DNA of 64,000 nucleotides. Origin: Gracilibacter sp. BRH_c7a (GTDB lineage Bacteria; Bacillota; Desulfitobacteriia; Desulfitobacteriales; Syntrophobotulaceae). Below, piece by piece: positions 25,291 through 33,767 of the stretch; the stretch's first letter is position 1, and every line of letters begins with the position of its first letter. Both the position numbers and the translations under genes were made by a program. The DNA is taken from contig LOEZ01000020.1 in NCBI GenBank assembly GCA_001516055.1, forward strand, positions 1-64,000. The letters run 5' to 3'. The notes below the pieces were generated by a model that was given only the letters and a program-made list of their open reading frames with translations, was not told the origin of the DNA and did no database searches.

Positions 25291-26877
25291 ATGTACTCCA
25301 CATTCTTCGGATTACAAATAGCTAGTCGGGCACTTTCTACTCAGCAGGCAGCCTTGGATGTGACCGGGCATAATATTGCCAATGCTAATAATAAGGGATA
25401 TACTAGGCAATTACCCAATATTCAAGCAGCTAACCCTTTGACCTTTAATGCAGCGGGAAAGCCGATTACCATTGGGGCTGGTTCTACCATGGACAGCATA
25501 ATCCGAGCTAGAGATTCATATGTGGATCGTCAATTCCGATGGGAAACTTCTAAATATGAATACTGGGCAGGCAAAGAGCAAACGCTCAATATGGTAGAAG
25601 GTTTATTAAATGAGCCTTCAGACTATAGTCTGAGTAGTGATTTGAATAATTTCTTGAATTCCTGGAGCGAACTGGCCAAGAATCCTCAGAATGTCGGAGC
25701 GCGTGCTGTTTTGAAAGAAAGAGCATTGACGCTTGTTGATACCTTGCATCACATTGATAATCAAATCACAGATATGCAAAACGACCTAGATGCTAATGTA
25801 AGTGTCACAGTATCCCAAATCAATACTATTGCCAATCAGATTAAAGAATTAAACACTCAGATTAAGAGATCAGAAGCGGCCATGGATAATCCAAATGACT
25901 TAAAGGATCAGCGCGATGCTCTGGTTGATCAGTTGTCTAAGCTTGTACCGGTAAGGGTAGTAGAGACACAAGATCCTGGCTTTACCGACAGAACCGTTGG
26001 AAATTTTAAAGTTATTATAGGGAATGAATCTGATGTTGATAATGTGCTGGTAGATGACCAGGTTGTTAGACAATTGCAGAATCCAGCCCCAACAGTAAAT
26101 GGTTTTAGTCGGGTTGTCTGGAAAGCCCTAGATGCGGGTGATCCAGATCCGGATCCGAATGATCCGGACAACTGGGTAGACCTGGGCAATCAAATGGGGG
26201 AACTTCAAGCTAACATAGAGATTAGAGACCAATATTTGGTTAATTTCCGCAGCCAATTCGATACTTTTGCTGAGGGAATGGCCACTGCAGTCAATACCAT
26301 CCATCAGACCGGACAAGGATTGGAAGCTGAGGGTATAACGGGTATCGAATTCTTTACTTTGATAGATGATACTCAACCGTTTACTGCCGCTAATATTACC
26401 GTTAACCCACTGATAAGAGAAAACTTAAACAGGATTGCTACAGGTACGATACCTTTAGATACTACTACGGATCCTCCGACGCATATCCAAGATGATGATG
26501 GTAACGACCTGCTTGAGGTAGGTGACGCTAGTGTAGCTCTAGATATAGCGTCCTTGTCTCAGGGGTGGGAAAAGTTGCAAGCCTACCTTGATCCTGGTGA
26601 TCCAATGCCTCTGGATGCTGGCTCTCTCGGTGACTTCTATGGATCTGTAATCTCCCAGATGGGAGTGGATATCCAACAAGCCAAAAGGATGGCTGAAGGG
26701 CAGTCTGTGTTGGTTAATCATATGAATAATCAACGCGAATCGGTGTCTGGAGTATCTTTAGATGAAGAAATGGCTAATCTGGTCAGATTCCAGAAAAGTT
26801 ATAGTGCTGCTGCCAGACTCGTGACAATGATGGATAGCATGTTGGATAGTCTTCTGGGAATGGGTACAACAAGATAG
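25291..26877 (+). CDS. flgK: Flagellar hook-associated protein 1 (FlgK)
   Basis: A 528-residue junction protein between hook and filament. The N-terminus has the rod-type motif LDVTGHNIANANNKGYTRQ, and the C-terminus ends in a coiled-coil of the usual form (LDEEMANLVRFQKSYSAAAR, MMDSMLDSLLGM). It is secreted by the flagellar export gate. A DP-rich loop, DPDPDPNDPDNW, near residue 284 is probably a surface insertion. A good AGGG-type site precedes the ATG. Confidence 0.95.
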   Translation: MYSTFFGLQIASRALSTQQAALDVTGHNIANANNKGYTRQLPNIQAANPLTFNAAGKPITIGAGSTMDSIIRARDSYVDRQFRWETSKYEYWAGKEQTLNMVEGLLNEPSDYSLSSDLNNFLNSWSELAKNPQNVGARAVLKERALTLVDTLHHIDNQITDMQNDLDANVSVTVSQINTIANQIKELNTQIKRSEAAMDNPNDLKDQRDALVDQLSKLVPVRVVETQDPGFTDRTVGNFKVIIGNESDVDNVLVDDQVVRQLQNPAPTVNGFSRVVWKALDAGDPDPDPNDPDNWVDLGNQMGELQANIEIRDQYLVNFRSQFDTFAEGMATAVNTIHQTGQGLEAEGITGIEFFTLIDDTQPFTAANITVNPLIRENLNRIATGTIPLDTTTDPPTHIQDDDGNDLLEVGDASVALDIASLSQGWEKLQAYLDPGDPMPLDAGSLGDFYGSVISQMGVDIQQAKRMAEGQSVLVNHMNNQRESVSGVSLDEEMANLVRFQKSYSAAARLVTMMDSMLDSLLGMGTTR

Positions 26878-26889
26878 GGGGGTAAGTAG

Positions 26890-27804
26890 ATGCGTGTAAC
26901 CAATAATATGCTGACTCAGAATCTCCTGAAGAATCTGGCGTCAGCCAACAATAGAATGGATCTTATCCAAAACCGTTTGGCAACCGGACAAGAAATAACC
27001 AAACCCTCGGATGACCCAGTCAAGATTGGAACAGTTTTAAGGTTTAAGAGCAGTTTGGCATCCATGGAACAATGGAAAGCAAATGCCGGTGAAGCATCAG
27101 CGTATATGGATACCACTGAAGGGATACTTAATAATATGACTTCCATGCTGCAAAGGGTTAGGGAGTTAACAGTTCAGGGTGCTAATGGCTCCAATTCAGA
27201 CAGTGACTTAGTTCAGATAGCCAAAGAAGTTGATCAGCTCACCGAGCAATTCCAGGTTCTGGCTAACAGTCAGGTAGGGCCTAAGTATATTTTTAGTGGA
27301 ACACAGATCAATAAACCCCCTATTCCACCTAACACACCAACTGTACTTACCCAATGGGACGGAAATGATAAGGCTTATGAATTTGAAGTTGGGCCTAACG
27401 TTAGTATTTCTGTGTCAGTGGAAGGGACCAGACTTTTTGGAATTACGGATAACGGTGATGGAACGCAAAGCTCATCGTTTTTCAACACTCTCCATAAACT
27501 CAGTTCCAGTCTTAACAATGCTGATCAGGACCAAATTAATGAGGCTTTGCAGGAAATAGACGATCAGATCGATAATGTTCTGGGTTTACGGGCGGAATTA
27601 GGTGCTAAATCTAACAGAATGCAGACTGTATCTGACCAAATGGATAATAGCATCCTAAGCATGAAAAAGAGCCTTTCTGATATCCAGGATGCGGACATGG
27701 CAGAAACAATTATGGAATTCCAGTCTGTCCAAAATGTTTATCGGGCTGCCCTTTCTGTCGGCTCCCAGATTATCCAGCCTTCGCTGGTTGATTTCATCCG
27801 TTAA
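26890..27804 (+). CDS. flgL: Flagellar hook-associated protein 3 (FlgL)
   Basis: A 304-residue protein with flagellin-like ends: an N-terminal MRVTNNMLTQNLLKNLASAN and C-terminal coiled-coil VYRAALSVGSQIIQPSLVDF. It joins FlgK to the filament outside the cell. GGGGGGTAAG precedes the start, and the gene lies 12 bp after flgK. The middle domain carries KPPIPPNTPTVLTQW, a proline-rich turn. Confidence 0.94.
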   Translation: MRVTNNMLTQNLLKNLASANNRMDLIQNRLATGQEITKPSDDPVKIGTVLRFKSSLASMEQWKANAGEASAYMDTTEGILNNMTSMLQRVRELTVQGANGSNSDSDLVQIAKEVDQLTEQFQVLANSQVGPKYIFSGTQINKPPIPPNTPTVLTQWDGNDKAYEFEVGPNVSISVSVEGTRLFGITDNGDGTQSSSFFNTLHKLSSSLNNADQDQINEALQEIDDQIDNVLGLRAELGAKSNRMQTVSDQMDNSILSMKKSLSDIQDADMAETIMEFQSVQNVYRAALSVGSQIIQPSLVDFIR

Positions 27805-27836
27805 TTGCTTTTTTTATTCCACAATAAGGTGATAAT

Positions 27837-28397
27837 ATGATAGATTTAAAAATATCCCAACAATTCGGCAGGATTGGGTTGGAAAAACAGGATGCTCAAT
27901 TTCAATTAAGACAGAAGCAGCCAAATCTGGAGCTCACACAGACTCCCGCCGATTTTTCGCTGGAATTTAAGGAACAAGAATTGACTATCGATTATACCCC
28001 CGTGTTGGAGTCTCTGGGGTATGGGGGATTGGAATTTATGTCTCGGTCTTATGTCAATAAAAGCCAAGCAGAATACCTTGGTAATCTGGAAAAGACTGTC
28101 TATGAAGGATATAGCATAGGAGCAATTGAAAAAGAACAATCTATTGGGGAAGTCATATTTCAGAATACCGCTCCACAAGAGCAGGGAGTGGTGATTGCTC
28201 CCCTTCCTCCTATAAATATTTCTTATGAAGCCGGAGCAGTAAGCTCAAAAGTTAATCTGGGAGGAGTAAAGGGTTATTTTGATCGTGGTGAGGTCAAAAT
28301 CGAAAACTTTGTTTTTCCCAAAATGAAGGTTTTTCTGGAACAGGAACCATATATAAAGATAGAAAGTGTCGGTCAGACTATAGATCTTAGCAAATAA
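27837..28397 (+). CDS. DUF6470 (YviE) family protein
   Basis: A 186-residue soluble protein between flgL and fliW, the same place as yviE in Bacillus. The sequence contains ISQQFGRIGLEKQDAQFQ, VLESLGYGGLEFMSRSYV and a proline-containing C-terminal half. Its function is not established; the constant position suggests a part in flagellin or hook-associated protein handling. AAGGTGAT precedes the ATG. Confidence 0.75.
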   Translation: MIDLKISQQFGRIGLEKQDAQFQLRQKQPNLELTQTPADFSLEFKEQELTIDYTPVLESLGYGGLEFMSRSYVNKSQAEYLGNLEKTVYEGYSIGAIEKEQSIGEVIFQNTAPQEQGVVIAPLPPINISYEAGAVSSKVNLGGVKGYFDRGEVKIENFVFPKMKVFLEQEPYIKIESVGQTIDLSK

Positions 28398-28420
28398 ATC
28401 TTGATTAGGGAGTTGTAAAG

Positions 28421-28873
28421 ATGAACGACAATGAGAATAAAAAGACAATTGTATTCCCAAAAGGGATTCCTGGATTTGAAGATCATACAACCTTTATCTT
28501 AGAAAAGGAAGAGGATAGTCCCATAGTTCATTTGGAATCTGCGAAAGACAAAGAAGTCGGATTTGTTCTATTTCCACCCCAATTATATTTTAAAAATTAT
28601 CTTTCCAAGATTGAATTTGGCTCTGAGGAAGTAGAAGCTCTGGAAATTACTGCTGAGGATACTGTGGAAATTTGGGCGATTATAACCTTATGCTTGAGTG
28701 ATATCAGTAAATCCACAGTTAATCTGAGAGCACCAATCGTTATAAACCCCCGAACCAACCAAGGTTTTCAGTTTATTTTAAATGACGAGAATTATTCTTC
28801 CAGACAACAACTCTTTGTTGATGGACAGCAAGAAGATAAAGACCGGAGCAATGAGGAAGGGGCTGTCGGCTAA
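28421..28873 (+). CDS. fliW: Flagellar assembly factor FliW
   Basis: A 150-residue cytoplasmic protein that binds CsrA allosterically and binds flagellin; free flagellin titrates it. The family opening [20 protein letters not shown] is present, and the centre [18 protein letters not shown] and [19 protein letters not shown] match well. Its stop overlaps the csrA start by one base (TAATG), so the two are made together. This pair is placed to control hag translation downstream. Confidence 0.95.
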   Translation: MNDNENKKTIVFPKGIPGFEDHTTFILEKEEDSPIVHLESAKDKEVGFVLFPPQLYFKNYLSKIEFGSEEVEALEITAEDTVEIWAIITLCLSDISKSTVNLRAPIVINPRTNQGFQFILNDENYSSRQQLFVDGQQEDKDRSNEEGAVG

Positions 28874-29130
28874 TGTTAGTCTTATCTAGAAAAGTAAATG
28901 AAACAATCCTCATTGGTGATGATATTGAGATTGTAGTCGTCGCTGTAGCCGGTGACAATGTACGCTTAGGAATCAAGGCTCCTAAAGATGTTAAAATCTT
29001 GCGTAGTGAAGTATACGAAGATATCCAAAAACAAAATGTAGAAGCAGCCTCAGGTTCGCCTTTGCATAACAAAGATATTTCAGCCAAACTCCAGCAGATG
29101 CTTGGTGATAGATTGAATAACAAAGAATAA
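28873..29130 (+). CDS. csrA: Carbon storage/translational regulator CsrA
   Basis: An 85-residue RNA-binding dimer. [20 protein letters not shown] and the region [20 protein letters not shown] are the family core, with the RNA-contacting Leu4/Arg6 and Arg in ILRSEVY. It binds GGA motifs in hairpin loops and blocks ribosome access. The hag leader in this window has such sites. The C-terminal tail of about 25 residues, rich in polar residues, is longer than in enteric CsrA, as is common in Firmicutes where FliW binds it. Confidence 0.96.
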   Translation: MLVLSRKVNETILIGDDIEIVVVAVAGDNVRLGIKAPKDVKILRSEVYEDIQKQNVEAASGSPLHNKDISAKLQQMLGDRLNNKE

Positions 29131-29145
29131 AACAGGGAGATTATA

Positions 29146-29505
29146 ATGAATGTTGAAAAAGATATCAAGCTAAGAATATTATTACTCGGAGAAAACATCT
29201 TAGAGGCCTTGGAACATATCTCTAAAATTATCTCCAACGGTGATGAAGAGCAAACACTTGATTTAATGACAGATGTTTTGGAGGGTTTTAAGAGTATAGA
29301 AGAGGCTACGATTGTAGTTGAAACTATCAATTCCGAGGAAATGATGAACTTGACTTCAAGGTTGCGCAGCTCTTTTAATCTTCTGGTCAAATCCTATGAA
29401 CAAAAAGATGAAGTTGCCGTAAATGAGGTATTAAATAACGATGTATTGCCTGATTACCGTAGTTGGCTAAATTACATTAAAAGTGAGAATGGAAGCTTTT
29501 CGTAA
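29146..29505 (+). CDS. Unknown helical protein between csrA and hag
   Basis: A 119-residue, acidic, helix-rich protein with no membrane segment or signal. The sequence has MNVEKDIKLRILLLGENIL at the start, a central VLEGFKSIEEATIVVET and the end LPDYRSWLNYIKSENG. I recognise no domain. AGGGAG precedes the ATG, and a terminator overlaps its stop codon. It lies 15 bp after csrA, so it is the last gene of the flgM operon. Its position suggests a small flagellin chaperone or a regulatory partner; this is inference. Confidence 0.7.
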   Translation: MNVEKDIKLRILLLGENILEALEHISKIISNGDEEQTLDLMTDVLEGFKSIEEATIVVETINSEEMMNLTSRLRSSFNLLVKSYEQKDEVAVNEVLNNDVLPDYRSWLNYIKSENGSFS

Positions 29506-29518
29506 GAAGAGCTTTTTT
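29493..29518 (+). terminator. Terminator of the flgM-csrA operon
   Basis: AAGCTTTTC (29493-29501) pairs with GAAGAGCTT (29506-29514) with one G-U pair and a 4-nt loop, then TTTTTT. It overlaps the stop codon of the 119-residue protein. Confidence 0.8.
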
Positions 29519-29662
29519 ATTTTGATATAGAAATACTATAATAGTAAATTACCGTATTAAATAAAATTATTATAAAAAAACTAAAAAGCACAAATCACCA
29601 AGATATTGGAAGATAGTTAGAGATAATAAGATATAATTTAATATAAATAAGAATTTAGAGGG

Positions 29663-29690
29663 TAAAGGATACAGATAATTCTAACGAAAG
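29663..29690 (+). promoter_or_regulatory. Candidate SigD-type promoter of hag
   Basis: TAAA (29663-29666) and AACGAAAG (29683-29690) are 16 bp apart, the same geometry as the fliK promoter. Only the CGA core and an A match the -10 consensus, so the call is tentative. The start would fall near 29697, giving a leader of about 88 nt. Confidence 0.4.
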
Positions 29691-29699
29691 ATTAATTAG

Positions 29700-29779
29700 T
29701 TGGAAGGTTTCCAACGCCGGCGGAAACCGGAAGACTAAAATAATCGCATGGATGCGATTAATAAAATTCATGGAGGGAT
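29700..29779 (+). promoter_or_regulatory. Flagellin leader with CsrA-type GGA hairpins
   Basis: Hairpin 29741-29760 has a perfect 8-bp stem TAATCGCA/TGCGATTA closing the loop TGGA, a textbook CsrA site. A smaller hairpin at 29717-29730 (CCGG/CCGG) shows GGA in its loop CGGAAA, and 29700-29714 (TTGGAA/TTCCAA) lies further upstream. The hag ribosome binding site itself, ATGGAGGGA, contains another GGA. Dual binding would let CsrA mask translation, relieved by FliW. Confidence 0.65.
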
Positions 29780-29784
29780 AATCA

Positions 29785-31269
29785 ATGATAGTTAACACCA
29801 ATATTGCGAGCATGAATGCTCAAAAAAGCCTTTTAGGCACCAACAATGCGATGCAGAAATCTCTAGAGAAATTATCTTCGGGTTCCCGCATCAACAAAGC
29901 AGCTGATGATGCAGCAGGACTGGCCATGTCCGAGAAAATGCGCGGTCAGATCAAAGGCTTGAATCAGGCTGTACGGAATGCTCAGAGTGCGATTTCTCTT
30001 ATCCAGACAGCTGAAGGTGCTTTGAATGAGACCCACAGCATCCTCCAGAGAATGAGAGAACTAGCTGTACAATCAGCATCTGACACCAACACTACGGATG
30101 ATCGTGCTAAGATTCAGGCTGAAATGGATCAGCTCGCCAAAGAAGTTACTCGTATTTCCAATACCACAGAGTTCAACACCCAAAATCTTCTAGCTGGAGG
30201 CTTAGATAACACCTTCCATATCGGTGCCAATGCAGGTCAGAATATGTCACTTTCTGTTGGAGCCATGGATGCTAAGTCTTTGAACGTAGCAGGAAATATG
30301 GTCACAACTTCGTTTGGAGCAGGAGAATTAGCACAAACCGGTATCACTGGAATAACTACCCAATCCGAAGGTTTGGATGGAAAATTCATCGCTGCGAAAA
30401 AGACAGTAGCTACCTATACCCCGGGTGCAGTATTTGCTGGAGCTGCTGCTGTTACTGATAATGCTAGTGCTTATACTGGTTCGGTAGATAAAACATTTAC
30501 GCTAAAAGTTGCAACTGTTGCGGCGAATGAAGTTACTCAGCTACAGTATTCTACTGATGGCGGAGCCACTTTTAAAGCTGCTACATGGACTGCAGCTGGT
30601 CAGTTTACTTTGGAAGATGGTGTAAAAATTGATATCGAAGCGGATGGTGCTCTTGCTGCAGACCAAACATCTACCTTTGCAGTAACCGCTGACAAAATCA
30701 CTTTTACCCTCGCTGGGGCAGACGATGGTTCATCTCCAATTGGAGATGAGGTTAATGTTTACAGAAATAATACTTCAGCTATAATCGGAGATCCTGCAAC
30801 TGATACAGAGGCAACTGTTAACTTTGACTTCGCTACCGTACTTGCTGCTGTCGGTGCTGCTTATGATGCAGCTGATTCATCTGAAATTAGCCAAACTACA
30901 CAAAGTTCAACTGCAGCAGTCACAGGAGCCAATGGAGCTGTCTCAACAGAAGCGGTCACTTATAGCGGTATCAAAGTTACCTCTCAAGCTAAAGCCAACC
31001 TCGCTATTACAACAATTGATAACGCGATTAATGCAGTTTCCGAAGAGCGATCCAATCTTGGTGCTATGCAGAACCGTCTGGAACACACCATCAACAACCT
31101 TCAAACGGCTTCTGAGAATATGACTTCTGCAGAATCCCGTATCCGCGATGTAGATATGGCTGCTGAAATGTCCCAGTTCACCAAGAGCCAAATCCTCAGC
31201 CAGGCAGGCGTAGCCATGCTGGCTCAGGCTAACCAGGTTCCACAAGCTGTTCTTAAGCTTCTGGGATAA
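29785..31269 (+). CDS. hag: Flagellin
   Basis: A 494-residue filament subunit. The conserved N-terminal domain (about 1-140) opens MIVNTNIASMNAQKSLLGTN and contains LSSGSRINKAADDAAGLAMS. The C-terminal domain (about 405-494) contains NAVSEERSNLGAMQNRLEHT and ends QANQVPQAVLKLLG. Between them lie about 260 variable residues rich in Ala, Thr and Asp, which form the outer surface and make it larger than the Bacillus protein. It is exported by the flagellar gate and folded at the tip. GGAGGG precedes the ATG. Transcribed alone, with a long controlled leader. Confidence 0.97.
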   Translation: MIVNTNIASMNAQKSLLGTNNAMQKSLEKLSSGSRINKAADDAAGLAMSEKMRGQIKGLNQAVRNAQSAISLIQTAEGALNETHSILQRMRELAVQSASDTNTTDDRAKIQAEMDQLAKEVTRISNTTEFNTQNLLAGGLDNTFHIGANAGQNMSLSVGAMDAKSLNVAGNMVTTSFGAGELAQTGITGITTQSEGLDGKFIAAKKTVATYTPGAVFAGAAAVTDNASAYTGSVDKTFTLKVATVAANEVTQLQYSTDGGATFKAATWTAAGQFTLEDGVKIDIEADGALAADQTSTFAVTADKITFTLAGADDGSSPIGDEVNVYRNNTSAIIGDPATDTEATVNFDFATVLAAVGAAYDAADSSEISQTTQSSTAAVTGANGAVSTEAVTYSGIKVTSQAKANLAITTIDNAINAVSEERSNLGAMQNRLEHTINNLQTASENMTSAESRIRDVDMAAEMSQFTKSQILSQAGVAMLAQANQVPQAVLKLLG

Positions 31270-31302
31270 TTCTAACCTAATAAGATCTTAGCCGGCACTT
31301 TC

Positions 31303-31329
31303 GAGCCGGCCGGCCTGTCCGGCCGGCTC
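31303..31329 (+). terminator. GC-rich hairpin after flagellin
   Basis: An 11-bp stem of almost pure G and C, GAGCCGGCCGG (31303-31313) and CCGGCCGGCTC (31319-31329), with a 5-nt loop. Only a short TT and an A-run follow, so besides ending transcription it may protect the very abundant flagellin mRNA from 3' decay. Confidence 0.75.
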
Positions 31330-31355
31330 TTAATAAAAAAGTATTTTGATTAAAC

Positions 31356-31383
31356 TTTACGATAAAGATTGATTCGATATAAT
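31356..31383 (+). promoter_or_regulatory. Promoter region of flaG-fliD
   Basis: TTTACG (31356-31361) and TATAAT (31378-31383) are 16 bp apart, a good sigma-A promoter. The SigD-like octamer TTCGATAT at 31373-31380 overlaps its -10; a TAAA lies 18 bp upstream of that octamer. Either or both sigma factors could act here. Confidence 0.5.
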
Positions 31384-31423
31384 TTTAACTTCAACACCAT
31401 TACCTTTAGAGGAGGAAAATATA

Positions 31424-31795
31424 ATGGTTACTCCCGTCCAGCCTGGTGGGCAGATGCCCGTTATCCCCGTCGATGCTTTTGCCGGGCAAAAGATGGAACG
31501 GGGTCAAGAGGAGATGCCTCGCCTAGTTGTAGAGAAGAAAGATAACGTAACTTCCGCCAGGGAAGAAGTTCCTCGGGAAGAAGTAGAGCAGGCTGCAGAA
31601 AAGTTAAACCGCTTAATGGGACTTGTCGAAAGAAGATTGAAGTTTGAAATTCACGATAAATCAAATAGAGTAATGGTAAAGATTATAGATGAGAAAAGCG
31701 GAGAGGTTCTAAGAGAAGTACCACCTAAGAAGATATTGGATATGCTCAGCTCTTTTGCTGAGTATGTAGGTCTGCTGGTAGATAAGAAAGTTTAA
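31424..31795 (+). CDS. flaG: FlaG family protein
   Basis: A 123-residue protein. The C-terminal half, LKFEIHDKSNRVMVKIIDEKSGEVLREVPPKKILDM, is the FlaG signature (quoted here as two runs of one stretch: LKFEIHDKSN and GEVLREVPPKKILD). FlaG proteins influence filament length or cap function in several bacteria. The N-terminal half is charged and probably disordered. AGAGGAGG precedes the ATG. It is followed by the cap genes fliD and fliS. Confidence 0.88.
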   Translation: MVTPVQPGGQMPVIPVDAFAGQKMERGQEEMPRLVVEKKDNVTSAREEVPREEVEQAAEKLNRLMGLVERRLKFEIHDKSNRVMVKIIDEKSGEVLREVPPKKILDMLSSFAEYVGLLVDKKV

Positions 31796-31860
31796 GTAAT
31801 TCCAAAACAACTTTAGTTGGGTACAAATGATTAATGCTGATGAATCCTGGAGGTGAGAAG

Positions 31861-33309
31861 ATGTCTATAGGTTCTAATATGGCTTTGCCTGGTCTTTCAG
31901 GCTATGATTTCAGTGCGATCGTTGATATGATGGTTAATAATTATAGTCTGCCTTTAAACCAGATGGAGCAGAAGAAAGGCATACTGGAAACCAAAAAAAA
32001 TGCCTGGAGAGATATTAATACCCGTCTATCTGCCCTGGAGAACACGCTGGACAAATTACGGCAGAGCACCACTTGGAGTGCGACATCATCTTCTTCCAGT
32101 AATACGGAAATTTTGAATGTTACCAGTATTCCCGGGACTGTCAAAGGCAGCTACAGTATAAAAGTACTCGAAGTTGCAGTAGCTCAGACTGCAGCAAGTA
32201 GTACGGTTGACGTGGAAGAATCTTCTTCTTCCACAGTAATAGCAGAAGGAAGTTTTAGGATTGCAATAGGGGATAAGGTTGAAGATATCAATGTTGAAGA
32301 TGGAGCTAGTCTGGATAGCATTGCAGAATCCATAAACAATGCGAAAGTGGGAGTAAATGCCTCTGTGATTAAAGTTGATGGAGGCTATAGGTTGGCTTTA
32401 CTTTCCACAGATACTGGAACCGAAAATGCGGCAACTTTTTCTGATATAGATGGAAATGTCCTGGAGAGTTTGGGAGTTCTGAGCACAGGAGTTTTAAATG
32501 TAACACAGGAAGCTAATGATGCTAGTATCGAAATTAATGGGATATCACAGATAACCAGTTCTTCTAATACAATAACTTCAGCTATCCCTGGTATGACCTT
32601 AAATCTAAGTAAGGAAGCTCCTGATACTACAGTAGTAGTTAAGGTCTCTGCGGATTATACGGACGCACAGAAAGCAGTTCAGGCTTTCGTTGATCAGTAT
32701 AACTCGGCAATGACCTTCGTTGAAAATAAATTGGACTATGACAAAGATACAAAAATCAAAGGTGACTTGTTTGGCGATCCCATTCTTCAGGGGATTCAGA
32801 GTAGATTAAGGAGTATGGTTTCAGGTGCAATGAATAATCCCACCGGCCCTTTCAACATTCTGGCAGATATAGGGATTACAACTTCTGCCGATAACTTTGG
32901 CAAGAGTGCTAAACTGGAGTTCGACACCTCAAAATTTAATGAAGCGTTGGCTGAGAATCCTGATAGTGTTGCCAACCTTCTGGGTGCCTCATCTGGAGGT
33001 GTCAGCCCTGTAACTGAATCTACTGAGGAACAAGCAGCTCAGGGATTAGCCAATATTCTGAAAGAATATGTACGGCCTATGGTGATGTATCAGGGGACTT
33101 TGGATAAGACGAATAATAATTATGAGAAACAACTTGATGATCTTAAGACCGAGATGGAATCATTCACAGATCGAATAGCGCAGTATGCTGAACGTACGAG
33201 ACTTAGATTTACAGCTCTAGAGACTCAACTAGCTGGATTAAGCAGCCAGAGTGAATGGTTAAACGGACAGATTACAGCTATGAATTCCTTTAATCAAGAT
33301 ACTAAATAA
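31861..33309 (+). CDS. fliD: Flagellar filament cap protein FliD
   Basis: A 482-residue cap protein that guides flagellin insertion at the filament tip. The N-terminal domain contains LPGLSGYDFSAIVDMMVNNY, and coiled-coil ends are visible (NNNYEKQLDDLKTEMESF). The start is the ATG at 31861 with GGAGGTGAG upstream; the frame extends back to an ATG at 31834 that lacks a site. It is exported with the help of FliS/FliT-type chaperones, whose genes follow. Confidence 0.94.
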   Translation: MSIGSNMALPGLSGYDFSAIVDMMVNNYSLPLNQMEQKKGILETKKNAWRDINTRLSALENTLDKLRQSTTWSATSSSSSNTEILNVTSIPGTVKGSYSIKVLEVAVAQTAASSTVDVEESSSSTVIAEGSFRIAIGDKVEDINVEDGASLDSIAESINNAKVGVNASVIKVDGGYRLALLSTDTGTENAATFSDIDGNVLESLGVLSTGVLNVTQEANDASIEINGISQITSSSNTITSAIPGMTLNLSKEAPDTTVVVKVSADYTDAQKAVQAFVDQYNSAMTFVENKLDYDKDTKIKGDLFGDPILQGIQSRLRSMVSGAMNNPTGPFNILADIGITTSADNFGKSAKLEFDTSKFNEALAENPDSVANLLGASSGGVSPVTESTEEQAAQGLANILKEYVRPMVMYQGTLDKTNNNYEKQLDDLKTEMESFTDRIAQYAERTRLRFTALETQLAGLSSQSEWLNGQITAMNSFNQDTK

Positions 33310-33359
33310 TTGGTACAGTAAAGAAAAGTTTTAGAAAAAAGTTTTAGGGGTGTCACTGC

Positions 33360-33767
33360 ATGAGTAATATTTTACAAGGTCGAAATATAAATCCGCAAGC
33401 TGCCTATAAACAAACTGCTGTGGAGACAGCTTCTCCGGAAAAACTGTTGGTCATGCTTTATACGGGTGTGATAAAGTTTTTACGACAGGCAGAGATAGCT
33501 CTGAAAGAACACAACTACGTAGAGGCTCATAACAGCTTAACCAAGGTTCAGGATATAATTTCTGAACTCAATATAACCCTGGATATGGAACGTGGAGGAG
33601 AAATCGCCGTTAATCTACGAGAACTTTACACTTTCTATCATAATGAAGTGGTACAAGCAAACCTTAAAAAGGATGATACCAAGTTGATTCCTGTAATCGA
33701 ATTCTTTGAGACTTTCAGGGATATGTGGATTGAGACTGCTAAAATTGCGCGTATGGGGGCCAAATAA
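33360..33767 (+). CDS. fliS: Flagellin export chaperone FliS
   Basis: A 135-residue helical chaperone that wraps around the flagellin C-terminus. The signatures AAYKQTAVETASPEKLLVML and YTGVIKFLRQAEIALKEH are typical. In Gram-positive bacteria FliS also bridges to FliW-CsrA control. AGGGGTGT precedes the ATG. The last base of its stop is the first base of the next gene. Confidence 0.94.
   Translation: MSNILQGRNINPQAAYKQTAVETASPEKLLVMLYTGVIKFLRQAEIALKEHNYVEAHNSLTKVQDIISELNITLDMERGGEIAVNLRELYTFYHNEVVQANLKKDDTKLIPVIEFFETFRDMWIETAKIARMGAK

Noticed and set aside
28773-29390. 205-residue minus-strand frame opposite csrA and its neighbour
   Set aside because: It lies antisense to clear genes, is rich in Ser/Ile as expected of a shadow frame, and has no start signals.
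29632-29637. TATAAT upstream of hag as a sigma-A promoter
   Set aside because: No acceptable -35 box lies 16-18 bp upstream; the nearest TTGGAA is 20 bp away.
29521-29785. c-di-GMP riboswitch before flagellin
   Set aside because: The conserved core of the GEMM aptamer is absent. The same holds for the leader of the cheA operon.
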